The translations under genes were made by a program, and so were the position numbers. From positions 1 to 8,130 of the forward strand of contig CAJMQA010000159.1 in the NCBI GenBank assembly GCA_905215395.1: a stretch of DNA of 8,130 bases, in the 5' to 3' direction. Source of the DNA: an uncultured bacterium. GTDB taxonomy: Bacteria > Bacteroidota > Bacteroidia > Bacteroidales > Marinifilaceae. Shown one piece after another: positions 1 through 6,683 of this stretch (the stretch's first letter is position 1; every line of letters begins with the position of its first letter). The notes beneath the pieces were generated by a model that worked only from the letters and a program-made list of their open reading frames with translations, was not told the origin of the DNA and did no database searches.

Positions 1-431
1 GCATCAACACCATAGAAATACATATCCCTCCATTACGGGAAAGAGGCCAGGATATTCTCTTGCTTGCCGGCCATTTCTTAAAACGTTATTGCTACAAATA
101 CAAAAAAGATATCCGGGGCTTTACCCGTGACACCCAGCAAAAGCTGCTCCACTACAACTGGCCGGGAAATGTCAGGGAACTGCAACATGCTGTTGAACGG
201 GCCGTCATACTGGCCTCCGGTAGTATGCTACAGCCGGAAAATTTTATGCTCCGTCCACCGCGTTATAGTGCTGGTCCGGAAACCGAAACGCTTAATCTCA
301 TGGAACTGGAAAAACAAACCATCGAAAAAGCCATGAAAAAATGTGAAGGAAATATCAGCAGAGCCGCAGAATTATTGGGAATCACCCGCTTTACCCTCTA
401 CCGGAAACTGGAAAAATACAATCTGATGTAA
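1..431 (+). CDS. Sigma-54-dependent NtrC-family response regulator, C-terminal part (5' end outside window)
   Basis: Only the last 142 residues are present; the reading frame is open from base 3 to the TAA at 429-431. The visible start (INTIEIHIPPLRERGQDIL) is the characteristic end of the sigma-54 AAA+ ATPase core. It is followed by the lid segment with WPGNVREL (159-182), whose arginine corresponds to the sensor II residue in this family. The C-terminal segment (about 351-428, NISRAAELLGITRFTLYRKL) is a Fis-type helix-turn-helix for binding enhancer sites upstream of sigma-54 promoters. A receiver domain and the Walker A and GAFTGA motifs should lie upstream but cannot be seen. The directly adjacent histidine kinase makes a phosphorylated two-component activator the natural reading. 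In-frame TTG or ATG codons inside this stretch are not real starts, because conserved ATPase sequence runs in from the edge. Family assignment is firm; the target genes are unknown. Confidence 0.95.
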   Translation, partial: INTIEIHIPPLRERGQDILLLAGHFLKRYCYKYKKDIRGFTRDTQQKLLHYNWPGNVRELQHAVERAVILASGSMLQPENFMLRPPRYSAGPETETLNLMELEKQTIEKAMKKCEGNISRAAELLGITRFTLYRKLEKYNLM

Positions 432-434
432 ACG

Positions 435-1760
435 ATGAAAATGCAATCTCATAAAATCATACTGCCATTACAATGCGGCATTCTCTCTCTTCTTTCTGTC
501 TGTTCAGGAATACTGATCATGAAAGAGTTGTGGTTTTGCCTGGTCTTTGTGCTGAGTCTCATCATCCTGCAATTTTTTTACATCACAAAACAATATTCAA
601 GGACTACGGAAGCCATGAAGCGTCTGATTGAAGCCATTCGCTTTTCCGATTTTGCCTTAAGTTTCCGGGGAAACGGTAAAAGCCGGACCGATCCAGAACT
701 CACCCGAGCCATGGAGCAGGCCCTGATCCGGTTCAAAGAAAAAATATATACCCTGGAAGAACAACACATTTATGACAATACTCTATTGAGTACAATTGAC
801 TCAGGAATACTCGTACTGAACCGGAACGGAGAAATCGAATGGTACAACAAAACCGCTTTAAAAGAATTCGGACTGAAAGTCCTCCGTCAGGTAAATGAAT
901 TACAAGCCGTACATCCTTCACTTCCGGAAATGCTGATGCGGCTGATTCCGGGTGAAACGCAGATATTACGTCTGGAAAAAGCCGGACACATCCGGGAAAT
1001 AGCCCTGAATCTCGTCCTTTTCAGAATACAGGGCAAAGAGTTACTGCTCATCAGTCTGAAAAACATCCATTCTGTCCTTGAAAACAATGAAATTGAAGCC
1101 TGGCAAAAACTTATCCGGGTACTCACTCATGAAATCATGAATTCCCTGGCTCCCATTATCTCCCTATCGGAAACTCTCACAGAAAGAGTGGCCGGTCAGG
1201 ACAACGTGCAGGGCTCTCCCGTTATTTTACAAGCCTTACAGGCCATACACCGTCGCAGTAAAGGATTACTGGAATTTGTTCAGAACTACCGGAAGCTGAC
1301 CCGTATACCTGCACCGGAACTCAGCACGATACAGATCACCGATCTTTTTACCGGACTCCGGAAATTATTGGCAGGAACCAATTCACAATACATCTTCCAT
1401 TGTCCGGATAGCCAACTACAAATCCTGGCCGACAGGAACCAGATTGAACAGGTTCTTATCAACCTCATCCGGAATGCAGAAGAAGCATGCAGTGAGACAA
1501 CAAAACCGGAAATAAAAATCACAGCCCAAGGGTCTGTCAATTCCAATCCGGTTGTCATCACCGTCTCAGACAATGGTCCCGGTATCATCCCCGAAGCCCT
1601 GGACAAAATCTTTGTTCCGTTCTTTACCACTAAACCCGGAGGTTCCGGCATAGGCCTAAGCCTTTGTAAACAGATCATGACCCTCCATCACGGAAATATC
1701 ACCGTAAAATCCGAACCAGGTTATGGCAGCACCTTCACACTGCTTTTCTTCCACAACTAA
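435..1760 (+). CDS. Membrane-bound sensor histidine kinase, NtrY/AtoS-like
   Basis: This 441-residue kinase would autophosphorylate and pass phosphate to the regulator encoded just upstream (3-bp gap, same strand, so almost certainly co-transcribed). Two hydrophobic segments (about residues 9-29 and 32-50) are split by only a Lys-Glu pair, so there is essentially no periplasmic sensor domain. A charged helical stretch (about 53-110) leads into a PAS-like domain (about 112-205; ID-SGILVLNRNGEIEWYN is typical). The HisKA motif is THEIMNSLAPI, with phospho-acceptor His232 and Ser237 where many NtrB-type kinases have Pro. The ATPase domain shows the N box (RNQIEQVLINLIRNAEEA, Asn343 and Asn347), the G1 box DNGPG (379-383), an F box (KIFVPFFTTK) and the G2 box GGSGIGLSL (402-410). 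No receiver domain is attached. The ATG at 435 is chosen because it directly precedes the first membrane segment and abuts the upstream stop. The signal is probably sensed in the membrane or cytoplasm; the ligand is unknown. Confidence 0.95.
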   Translation: MKMQSHKIILPLQCGILSLLSVCSGILIMKELWFCLVFVLSLIILQFFYITKQYSRTTEAMKRLIEAIRFSDFALSFRGNGKSRTDPELTRAMEQALIRFKEKIYTLEEQHIYDNTLLSTIDSGILVLNRNGEIEWYNKTALKEFGLKVLRQVNELQAVHPSLPEMLMRLIPGETQILRLEKAGHIREIALNLVLFRIQGKELLLISLKNIHSVLENNEIEAWQKLIRVLTHEIMNSLAPIISLSETLTERVAGQDNVQGSPVILQALQAIHRRSKGLLEFVQNYRKLTRIPAPELSTIQITDLFTGLRKLLAGTNSQYIFHCPDSQLQILADRNQIEQVLINLIRNAEEACSETTKPEIKITAQGSVNSNPVVITVSDNGPGIIPEALDKIFVPFFTTKPGGSGIGLSLCKQIMTLHHGNITVKSEPGYGSTFTLLFFHN

Positions 1761-1766
1761 ACAAAA

Positions 1767-1791
1767 GTAGATTTTAATTGTAGATTTAATT
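1767..1791. repeat. Tandem 12-13 bp AT-rich direct repeat, left border of the repeat block
   Basis: GTAGATTTTAATT (1767-1779) is followed without a gap by GTAGATTTAATT (1780-1791), which differs by one T. The second copy, from TGTAGATTTAAT (1779-1790), has a perfect 12-bp inverted counterpart at 2307-2318, so the unit occurs three times around the block. It could be a protein-binding site, a recombination site or the edge of an insertion; the sequence does not decide. Confidence 0.6.
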
Positions 1792-1796
1792 TGTCC

Positions 1797-1978
1797 GGTT
1801 TCTGGGATAAAGCTATCGGACCCAAGGCGCTTCGTGACGGTCGTGTAAGTTTGTCTTTCACTATCGGGGGAACTCCTCACTCCGTTCGTCAAACACACCC
1901 CGATGGACGTTCAGACCAACTAACACAGACACTCGTCCTCAGCGTTTTTATGGTCCTCCCGGTTTTATCCCAAAAACC
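1797..1978 (-). repeat. Structured repeat, copy A (inverted relative to copy B)
   Basis: This is a 182-bp unit closed by imperfect terminal inverted repeats. GGTTTCTGGGATAAA (1797-1811) pairs with TTTATCCCAAAAACC (1964-1978) with one mismatch in 15, and inside it GGACC (1818-1822) pairs with GGTCC (1952-1956). Read on the - strand it shares ordered blocks with copy B: GACCAT (1950-1955), GGTCTGAACGTCC (1905-1917), GAGTTCCC (1868-1875), AGTGAAAGA (1854-1862) and CACGAAGCG (1828-1836). An internal 7-bp stem joins ATCGGGG (1863-1869) to CCCCGAT (1898-1904). No transposase is encoded. It may be a non-autonomous, MITE-like repeat or a structured RNA family; I do not recognise it as a named element. 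Confidence 0.7.
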
Positions 1979-2000
1979 TCCCGCAGTGCATTATTGAAAA

Positions 2001-2048
2001 GCGATCTGAGTCTGATAGTAAACGACTCCACTGCCGGATTCAGATCGC
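2001..2048. repeat. Long-stem hairpin between repeats A and B
   Basis: GCGATCTGAGTC (2001-2012) and GATTCAGATCGC (2037-2048) form a 12-bp stem with a single non-Watson-Crick position and a 24-nt loop. An alternative short stem uses GAGTC (2008-2012) with GACTC (2024-2028). No T-tract follows, so it is not an ordinary intrinsic terminator. Its stem sequence matches neither repeat A nor repeat B. It could be a remnant of another such unit with its core deleted, or a small regulatory RNA structure; nothing here shows which. Confidence 0.55.
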
Positions 2049-2123
2049 CTTCCAAGATCATATAATCCTGTTATTTATCCAGTGATCCATACTTTAAAGA
2101 TTTGCAGATACGTAAGTCGGAAG

Positions 2124-2279
2124 TGTTTTGCCGGTCAGACCATGAAGCGGCTGACGAGGTTCCTGTTGTCCGGTCTGAACGCCCGACGGAGGGATGTCTG
2201 AGCGGAAGCGAGTTCCCGTAGTCAGTGAAAGAACGGACTACAGGATCGGCACAAAGCGACAGGTCTGACCGGCAAAACA
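2124..2279 (+). repeat. Structured repeat, copy B, with perfect 18-bp terminal inverted repeats
   Basis: TGTTTTGCCGGTCAGACC (2124-2141) and GGTCTGACCGGCAAAACA (2262-2279) are exact reverse complements enclosing 120 bp. The core carries, in order, the blocks found in copy A: GACCAT (2138-2143), GGTCTGAACGCCC (2172-2184), TGTCTGA, GAGTTCCC (2210-2217), AGTGAAAGA (2224-2232) and CACAAAGCG (2250-2258). An inner hairpin pairs GTAGTC (2218-2223) with GACTAC (2236-2241), leaving AGTGAAAGA in its loop. The terminal stem sequence differs completely from that of copy A, yet both are self-complementary. That points to a conserved stem rather than conserved end sequences. No protein domain is encoded. 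Alternatives are a MITE-like repeat, a non-coding RNA or an invertible segment. Confidence 0.75.
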
Positions 2280-2306
2280 TTGAAGACGCAATAGAAGGAA
2301 AAACAG

Positions 2307-2318
2307 ATTAAATCTACA
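2307..2318. repeat. Right border inverted copy of the AT-rich repeat
   Basis: ATTAAATCTACA is the exact reverse complement of TGTAGATTTAAT at 1779-1790. Together they bracket the 540-bp stretch holding repeats A and B. Twelve exact bases placed just outside both repeats is more than I would expect by chance, but AT-rich sequence weakens the argument. Confidence 0.55.
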
Positions 2319-2329
2319 TTATTGTCAAT

Positions 2330-2361
2330 AAAAAACACCCCGTAAAAACAGGGTGTTTTTT
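2330..2361. terminator. Intrinsic terminator of the glycogen operon, bidirectional in form
   Basis: AAAAAACACCC (2330-2340) and GGGTGTTTTTT (2351-2361) form a perfect 11-bp stem with a 10-nt loop. The A-tract on one side and the T-tract on the other make it functional in form on both strands. On the - strand it begins 18 bases after the stop of the synthase-phosphorylase gene, the expected place for that operon's terminator. On the + strand it would also stop any read-through from the two-component operon and the repeat block. Confidence 0.9.
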
Positions 2362-2379
2362 GTTATGAAATATAAAGTA

Positions 2380-5300
2380 TTAAAGCCATTTTACGAGGGC
2401 AAAATCCTGACGATGAGGCAATAATCTGCTCTTCGGGTAAATACGGATCGCCAGCATCAGCAGACCGGGCGCATCAGCAGTGACATCAATCCGGTATCTG
2501 GCAATACTGCCGTTTTGCTCCACCGGGACGAAATCCCGTTTCTCACGGATTACCTGGTTCCCGTCTCTTTGCTCAGCTGCCACCAATTCCACCCCGACTT
2601 CATCCATTTTCAGCTCACCGATTTCTAACTTAACCTCTCCATAATACGACTTACCCAGAGAAATAATTTGTTTGGAACGATTCGGCAAATCCAGTCCGAC
2701 CAATTCAATGTTATCCCATTCCCTGGTAATATGCTTCTTCCATTCCGAAATCTCCACCGCCATAGCATAATTATCAGCAATCATTTTGTGATAGCGGGCA
2801 GCCATCGGAATATAAAATTGCCTCTCATAATCTTCCAGCATCCGGTTGGTCGTAAAATTAGAAGCCACTTTTGCTATTGTATTCTTGATATAAGCTATCC
2901 ATTTCGGGGACAGTCCGTTGGCATTTTTTTCATAAAATACAGGTGCAATCTCATCATCAATGATGTTATAAATCATTTCAGAGTCCAGTTCATCCTGAAG
3001 CGCCTGATTTTCAAACGTACGTTCCATTGGCAGCATCCATCCGGCATCGGGACGGAATCCCTCTACCCACCAGCCATCAAGCACACTGAAATGCATCACT
3101 CCGTTCATTGCAGCTTTTTCGCCACTTGTACCGGAAGCTTCCTGAGGACGGGTCGGGGTATTCAACCATACATCCACCCCCTGAACCAGTTTTTTAGCCA
3201 GATCCATATCGTAATTCGGCAGGAAAACTATCTTACCCAGGAATTGCGGATATTTGGATATCTCTACAATCCGTTTGATCAGGTCCTGACCGGCTTTATC
3301 CGCAGGATGTGCTTTCCCTGCAAATACAAACTGAACAGGATGCTCAGGGTTGTTTACAATCTCATCCAAACGCTGCAAGTTCCGGAATAACAAGTGTGCA
3401 CGCTTGTAAGTTGCAAAACGGCGGGCAAACCCAATGGTCAGAATATCATCACGTAAGGTCTCCCGGATTTGGATCACCTGACGGGGAGTAAAATAAGAAG
3501 CTGCCACCTCGTCCGTCAGCGATTCTTTGATATGGTCGATCAGACGTTTGCGCAATTTTGTACGCACCTCATAAACCACAGGATCGGGAACCGTATAAAT
3601 CTGCTCAAAACATTTTTTATCGTAATGGTGATTCCTAAAATCTTCACCAAAAAGGGTTTCTTCTATTTTCTTCCATTCCGGAGCTGCCCAGGTCGGATAA
3701 TGTACACCATTAGTCACATAACTGATGTGCAACTCCTCCGGCATATATCCAGGCCAAAGCCCTTTGAATATATCTTTACTGACCTCTCCATGTAACCAGC
3801 TCACCCCGTTCACCTCCTGAGCCAGATTGGCTGCCAGAAAACTCATGGAAAATTTCTCATTCGGATCAGCCACATTCACCTTGCCCAATCCCAGCAATTG
3901 CTCCCAACTGATCTTTAAACGATCTGCATAATGGGAAATATAAGTACGGAGCATATTCTCAGAAAAGGCATCATGACCGGCAGGAACGGGAGTATGGGTT
4001 GTAAACAGGGATGAAGTCCTCACCACCTCCATAGCTTCCGGGAAGGATAACTGTTCTTCGGTAATATATTCTTTTAGCCGTTCCAGCCCGGTAAAGGCTG
4101 CATGCCCCTCATTGCAATGATAGGTTACCGCTTTTATACCCAATTTCCGGAGTGCCTGAATACCACCGCACCCCAGTAATAATTCCTGTTTCAAGCGATT
4201 TTCCCAGTCACCACCATACAGATGGTGGGTAATACTGCGGTCTTCGGGTAAATTGTCCTCAAAATCGGTATCCAGCAAATACAATTCTATACGTCCGACA
4301 TCAACCCTCCAGATCCGCGCATATACGTTACGCCCAGGAAATACCAGACTGATGGTCTGCCAATTCCCGGCAGCATCCCGTACCGGAGTTACTGCTATCT
4401 TCATAAAGTCCTGAGCCTCATACTCAGCTTCCTGATCTCCCATGGCCGACAGCTTCTGGGTGAAATATCCGTAACGGTATAACAAACCGACAGCAGTGAT
4501 CTTCGTACCTTTATCACTGGCTTCTTTCAGATAATCCCCCGCAAGTATCCCCAAACCTCCGGAATATATCTTCAGGGAAGTATGTAAGCCGTACTCCATG
4601 CTGAAATAAGCAACTCCATCACCCGCCATATGTTCTTTAGCAGCCATATATTCCTTAAATTGTGCATATACTTCTTGCAGTTTATGCACAAAGACCGCAT
4701 CATTCTCCAATTGTTTATAACGGTTCAGAGAAATGGAGTCCAGTAACATAATCGGGTTATGTCCGCAATTCCTCCATTTATCGATATCGATCATCCGGAA
4801 CAATTCCCGTGCTTCATCGTGCCAGGCCCACCAAAGGTTTTTGGACAACTCTTCCAAAGCAATCAGCTTCTCCGGTATAGAACGGTGAATCATAACACTA
4901 ATCCAGCTGGGATTATTTACAGACAGTTGTTTCTCGATATAAGAAACAGAATCATTCAGGTTAACAGGCAGATCTTTCAGTCTCTCACTGACCTTATCCA
5001 GCGCAATATCGTAAGCCTGCTTATAATAAATGATCAGATTGTCCCAGAGGGCGATACGCGAAACATCTTTCGCATTTTCCCGGTTTTTCTGCATCTCCTC
5101 TTTCCCGATCCGGGTACAAACGCGTATCCACTCTGCAATATTTTTGACCACACTATCCGTATCCCCGTCTTCCCGGTGGATGATCTCAATTCCCGGATGG
5201 GTCATATTGTAATGTTCTTTTACCCACAATCCGAATCCTGCCAGGGTCGTTGTAATTGTAGGAACTTTAAAGGCCAGACTTTCCAGCGGAGTGTATCCCC

Positions 5301-6624
5301 AGGGTTCATAATAGGAAGGAAAAACAGTCAGATCCATCCCTATCAGCAAATCATAGTAAGACATGTTGAAGACACCGTCATCCCCGTTCAGATAGCTGGG
5401 AGCAAAGAAAATTTTTACCTTATCATTTTCCCCGTTTCCCAGCTTCATCGCACGGATACGGTTCATCACCGGATCATTCACTGCATCATTCAGATAATGG
5501 GTGAGATAGGTATTTGTACTATTTACCGCCTCATAAGGTTTTTCCAGGTTATGTAACAACTCTTTGTTCGGACCACTATGTCCGGCCGGAACCAATATAA
5601 AAGCCAGAATTTCCTTATTCAGTCCGTTATCCCGGTTCAAGCGTCCCAGTGCGTCGATAAAAACATCGATACCTTTATTCTTAAATTCATAACGTCCCCC
5701 GATCCCTACAATCAAAGCATCCTCCGATACCGGCCTACCTAACAATGCCTGCGCCACCTGCAACAATTTCTCTTTCCCGACATTGCGTTTACCTTCCCAT
5801 TCCTCTTCCCGGGGAGTAAATACGTTTTCAAAGCCATTGGGAGTAACCAGGTCTACTTTCTTTCCCAGGAAATGCTCGCATTCCTTAGCTGTGATCTCAC
5901 TGACCGTAGTAAAGCAATCCGCATTATTCGCAGCCGCTTTCTCCAGAGATTGTTTGGATACGACATTAAAACGACGAGCCAGTTCCTCCGGCACATAGTT
6001 GTTCATCCCGCTGTACAAAGGCATATTGTTTCCGGCCACACTCCGCCCCAGAACTGTTGCATGAGTGGTAAAAACACACCCAACCTGAGGCATTGCATAT
6101 TTCAGATACAGTAATCCGGCGCCGGTCATCCATTCGTGGAACTGAGCTATAATCCGCTGACGCATAGAAGAATTAAAGCGTACAAAACTTTCTATCACCT
6201 TACCGGAAGCATATCCGAAAAGAGCCGGTTCAATATAGTCCCACTGCCCACTGATAGAATCCAGTTTATATTTCTCCCAAAAAGAAGCAAAAATCTCATC
6301 CTTCTGAGTTATAAAAGTACTGAAGTCCACCAGGATTACAATCGGTTGCCCTGCAACATTCCAGCGTCCCACCTTGATCCTCAGTCCCTCTTGCGCAGCT
6401 CTCTGCCGCCAGGATCTGAATAAACGGGGATCATCGATAAACTCAGGATTCTGTTCAGTATATCTCCAAACGTCCGGCCCAATCAGAATATGGCTGCTAC
6501 TGTACTCTTTCACCATATTCAAAGCTTTAGTAGAAATCACCGTATGGATGCCTCCTACTTTATTACAAACCTCCCAACTTACTTCAAACAGATAAGCAGG
6601 ATTATTCAATTTATTGTTATCCAT
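2380..6624 (-). CDS. Glycogen synthase (GT3) - alpha-glucan phosphorylase (GT35, DUF3417 type) fusion
   Basis: A 1414-residue cytoplasmic protein with two opposed activities. Residues 1 to about 545 resemble eukaryotic GT3 glycogen synthase, which adds glucose from UDP-glucose: FEVSWEVCNKVGGIHTV (13-29), FHEWMTGAGL (162-171), FTTHATVLGR (185-194), FTTVSEIT then VTPNG (238-264), GRYEFKNKG (310-318, with Arg311 and Lys317) and FPSYYEPWGYTPLES (435-449, with Glu448 as the likely catalytic acid). After a linker, about residues 585-1300 form an alpha-glucan phosphorylase that releases glucose-1-phosphate. It begins with a DUF3417 region (NLWWAWHDEARELF), then CNEGHAAF (837-844), THTPVPAGH (876-884) and ARRFATYKRA (1067-1076). 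The pyridoxal-phosphate site is EASGTSGEKAAMNG, with Lys1170. Residues about 1303-1414 look like the beta-rich tail of this phosphorylase group. The reading frame is intact. The ATG at 6624 sits just before the first conserved synthase motif, and no Shine-Dalgarno is present, as is usual in Bacteroidetes. It follows the GH57 gene on the same strand. Confidence 0.95.
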   Translation of the reverse strand: MDNNKLNNPAYLFEVSWEVCNKVGGIHTVISTKALNMVKEYSSSHILIGPDVWRYTEQNPEFIDDPRLFRSWRQRAAQEGLRIKVGRWNVAGQPIVILVDFSTFITQKDEIFASFWEKYKLDSISGQWDYIEPALFGYASGKVIESFVRFNSSMRQRIIAQFHEWMTGAGLLYLKYAMPQVGCVFTTHATVLGRSVAGNNMPLYSGMNNYVPEELARRFNVVSKQSLEKAAANNADCFTTVSEITAKECEHFLGKKVDLVTPNGFENVFTPREEEWEGKRNVGKEKLLQVAQALLGRPVSEDALIVGIGGRYEFKNKGIDVFIDALGRLNRDNGLNKEILAFILVPAGHSGPNKELLHNLEKPYEAVNSTNTYLTHYLNDAVNDPVMNRIRAMKLGNGENDKVKIFFAPSYLNGDDGVFNMSYYDLLIGMDLTVFPSYYEPWGYTPLESLAFKVPTITTTLAGFGLWVKEHYNMTHPGIEIIHREDGDTDSVVKNIAEWIRVCTRIGKEEMQKNRENAKDVSRIALWDNLIIYYKQAYDIALDKVSERLKDLPVNLNDSVSYIEKQLSVNNPSWISVMIHRSIPEKLIALEELSKNLWWAWHDEARELFRMIDIDKWRNCGHNPIMLLDSISLNRYKQLENDAVFVHKLQEVYAQFKEYMAAKEHMAGDGVAYFSMEYGLHTSLKIYSGGLGILAGDYLKEASDKGTKITAVGLLYRYGYFTQKLSAMGDQEAEYEAQDFMKIAVTPVRDAAGNWQTISLVFPGRNVYARIWRVDVGRIELYLLDTDFEDNLPEDRSITHHLYGGDWENRLKQELLLGCGGIQALRKLGIKAVTYHCNEGHAAFTGLERLKEYITEEQLSFPEAMEVVRTSSLFTTHTPVPAGHDAFSENMLRTYISHYADRLKISWEQLLGLGKVNVADPNEKFSMSFLAANLAQEVNGVSWLHGEVSKDIFKGLWPGYMPEELHISYVTNGVHYPTWAAPEWKKIEETLFGEDFRNHHYDKKCFEQIYTVPDPVVYEVRTKLRKRLIDHIKESLTDEVAASYFTPRQVIQIRETLRDDILTIGFARRFATYKRAHLLFRNLQRLDEIVNNPEHPVQFVFAGKAHPADKAGQDLIKRIVEISKYPQFLGKIVFLPNYDMDLAKKLVQGVDVWLNTPTRPQEASGTSGEKAAMNGVMHFSVLDGWWVEGFRPDAGWMLPMERTFENQALQDELDSEMIYNIIDDEIAPVFYEKNANGLSPKWIAYIKNTIAKVASNFTTNRMLEDYERQFYIPMAARYHKMIADNYAMAVEISEWKKHITREWDNIELVGLDLPNRSKQIISLGKSYYGEVKLEIGELKMDEVGVELVAAEQRDGNQVIREKRDFVPVEQNGSIARYRIDVTADAPGLLMLAIRIYPKSRLLPHRQDFALVKWL

Positions 6625-6663
6625 ATGTATACGTGTGTTAAAGTGGCTCCGAAGGTAAGCATT

Positions 6664-6683
6664 TTTCCCCTAAGAGGGGGAAA
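6664..6683. promoter_or_regulatory. Stem-loop in the spacer upstream of the synthase-phosphorylase gene
   Basis: TTTCCCC (6664-6670) pairs perfectly with GGGGAAA (6677-6683) across a 6-nt loop, 40 bases upstream of the fusion start codon on the - strand. On that strand it is followed by an A-run and not a T-run, so it is not a terminator for the GH57 transcript. It may be an RNA stability or processing structure separating the expression of the two genes. The rest of the 156-bp spacer (6625-6780) holds no recognised gene and no clear promoter. Role inferred only. Confidence 0.4.

Larger units (their letters stand above)
1761..2329. other. Gene-poor intergenic block carrying inverted structured repeats
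   Basis: The stretch between the histidine kinase stop and the terminator of the opposite operon has no convincing gene. Two open frames of just under 70 codons (1791-1997 + and 2071-2280 -) lie across repeats A and B. They have no recognisable domain, and one needs a TTG start. What it does hold, from left to right, is a tandem AT-rich repeat, repeat A, a hairpin, repeat B and an inverted AT-rich repeat. No Bacteroidales-type promoter (TTTG about 20 bp before TAnnTTTG) was recognised by eye. No intrinsic terminator is evident directly after the kinase gene, so transcription from the left may run into the repeats. Confidence 0.7.

Noticed and set aside
1791..1997. Open frame of 68 codons over repeat A as a gene
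   Set aside because: It needs a TTG start, has no recognisable domain, spans the inverted arms of a repeat and ends just past it. It is kept only as a frame-conservation observation.
1990..2060. tRNA or known riboswitch in the central block
   Set aside because: No cloverleaf, anticodon arm or CCA end fits, and I recognise no riboswitch core; only a simple hairpin is supported.
2071..2280. Open frame of 69 codons on the - strand over repeat B as a gene
   Set aside because: It begins inside the terminal inverted repeat, lacks any known motif and mirrors repeat structure; more likely fortuitous.
1761..2379. CRISPR array
   Set aside because: There are two diverged, inverted units and not short, identical, regularly spaced direct repeats.
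2668..3390. 240-codon + strand open frame opposite the phosphorylase domain
   Set aside because: Antisense to the PLP-site region, whose protein motifs are unmistakable; no independent coding evidence.
4759..5556. 265-codon + strand open frame inside the fusion gene
   Set aside because: It is antisense to well-conserved GT3 and phosphorylase sequence and shows no domain; a shadow of the real gene.
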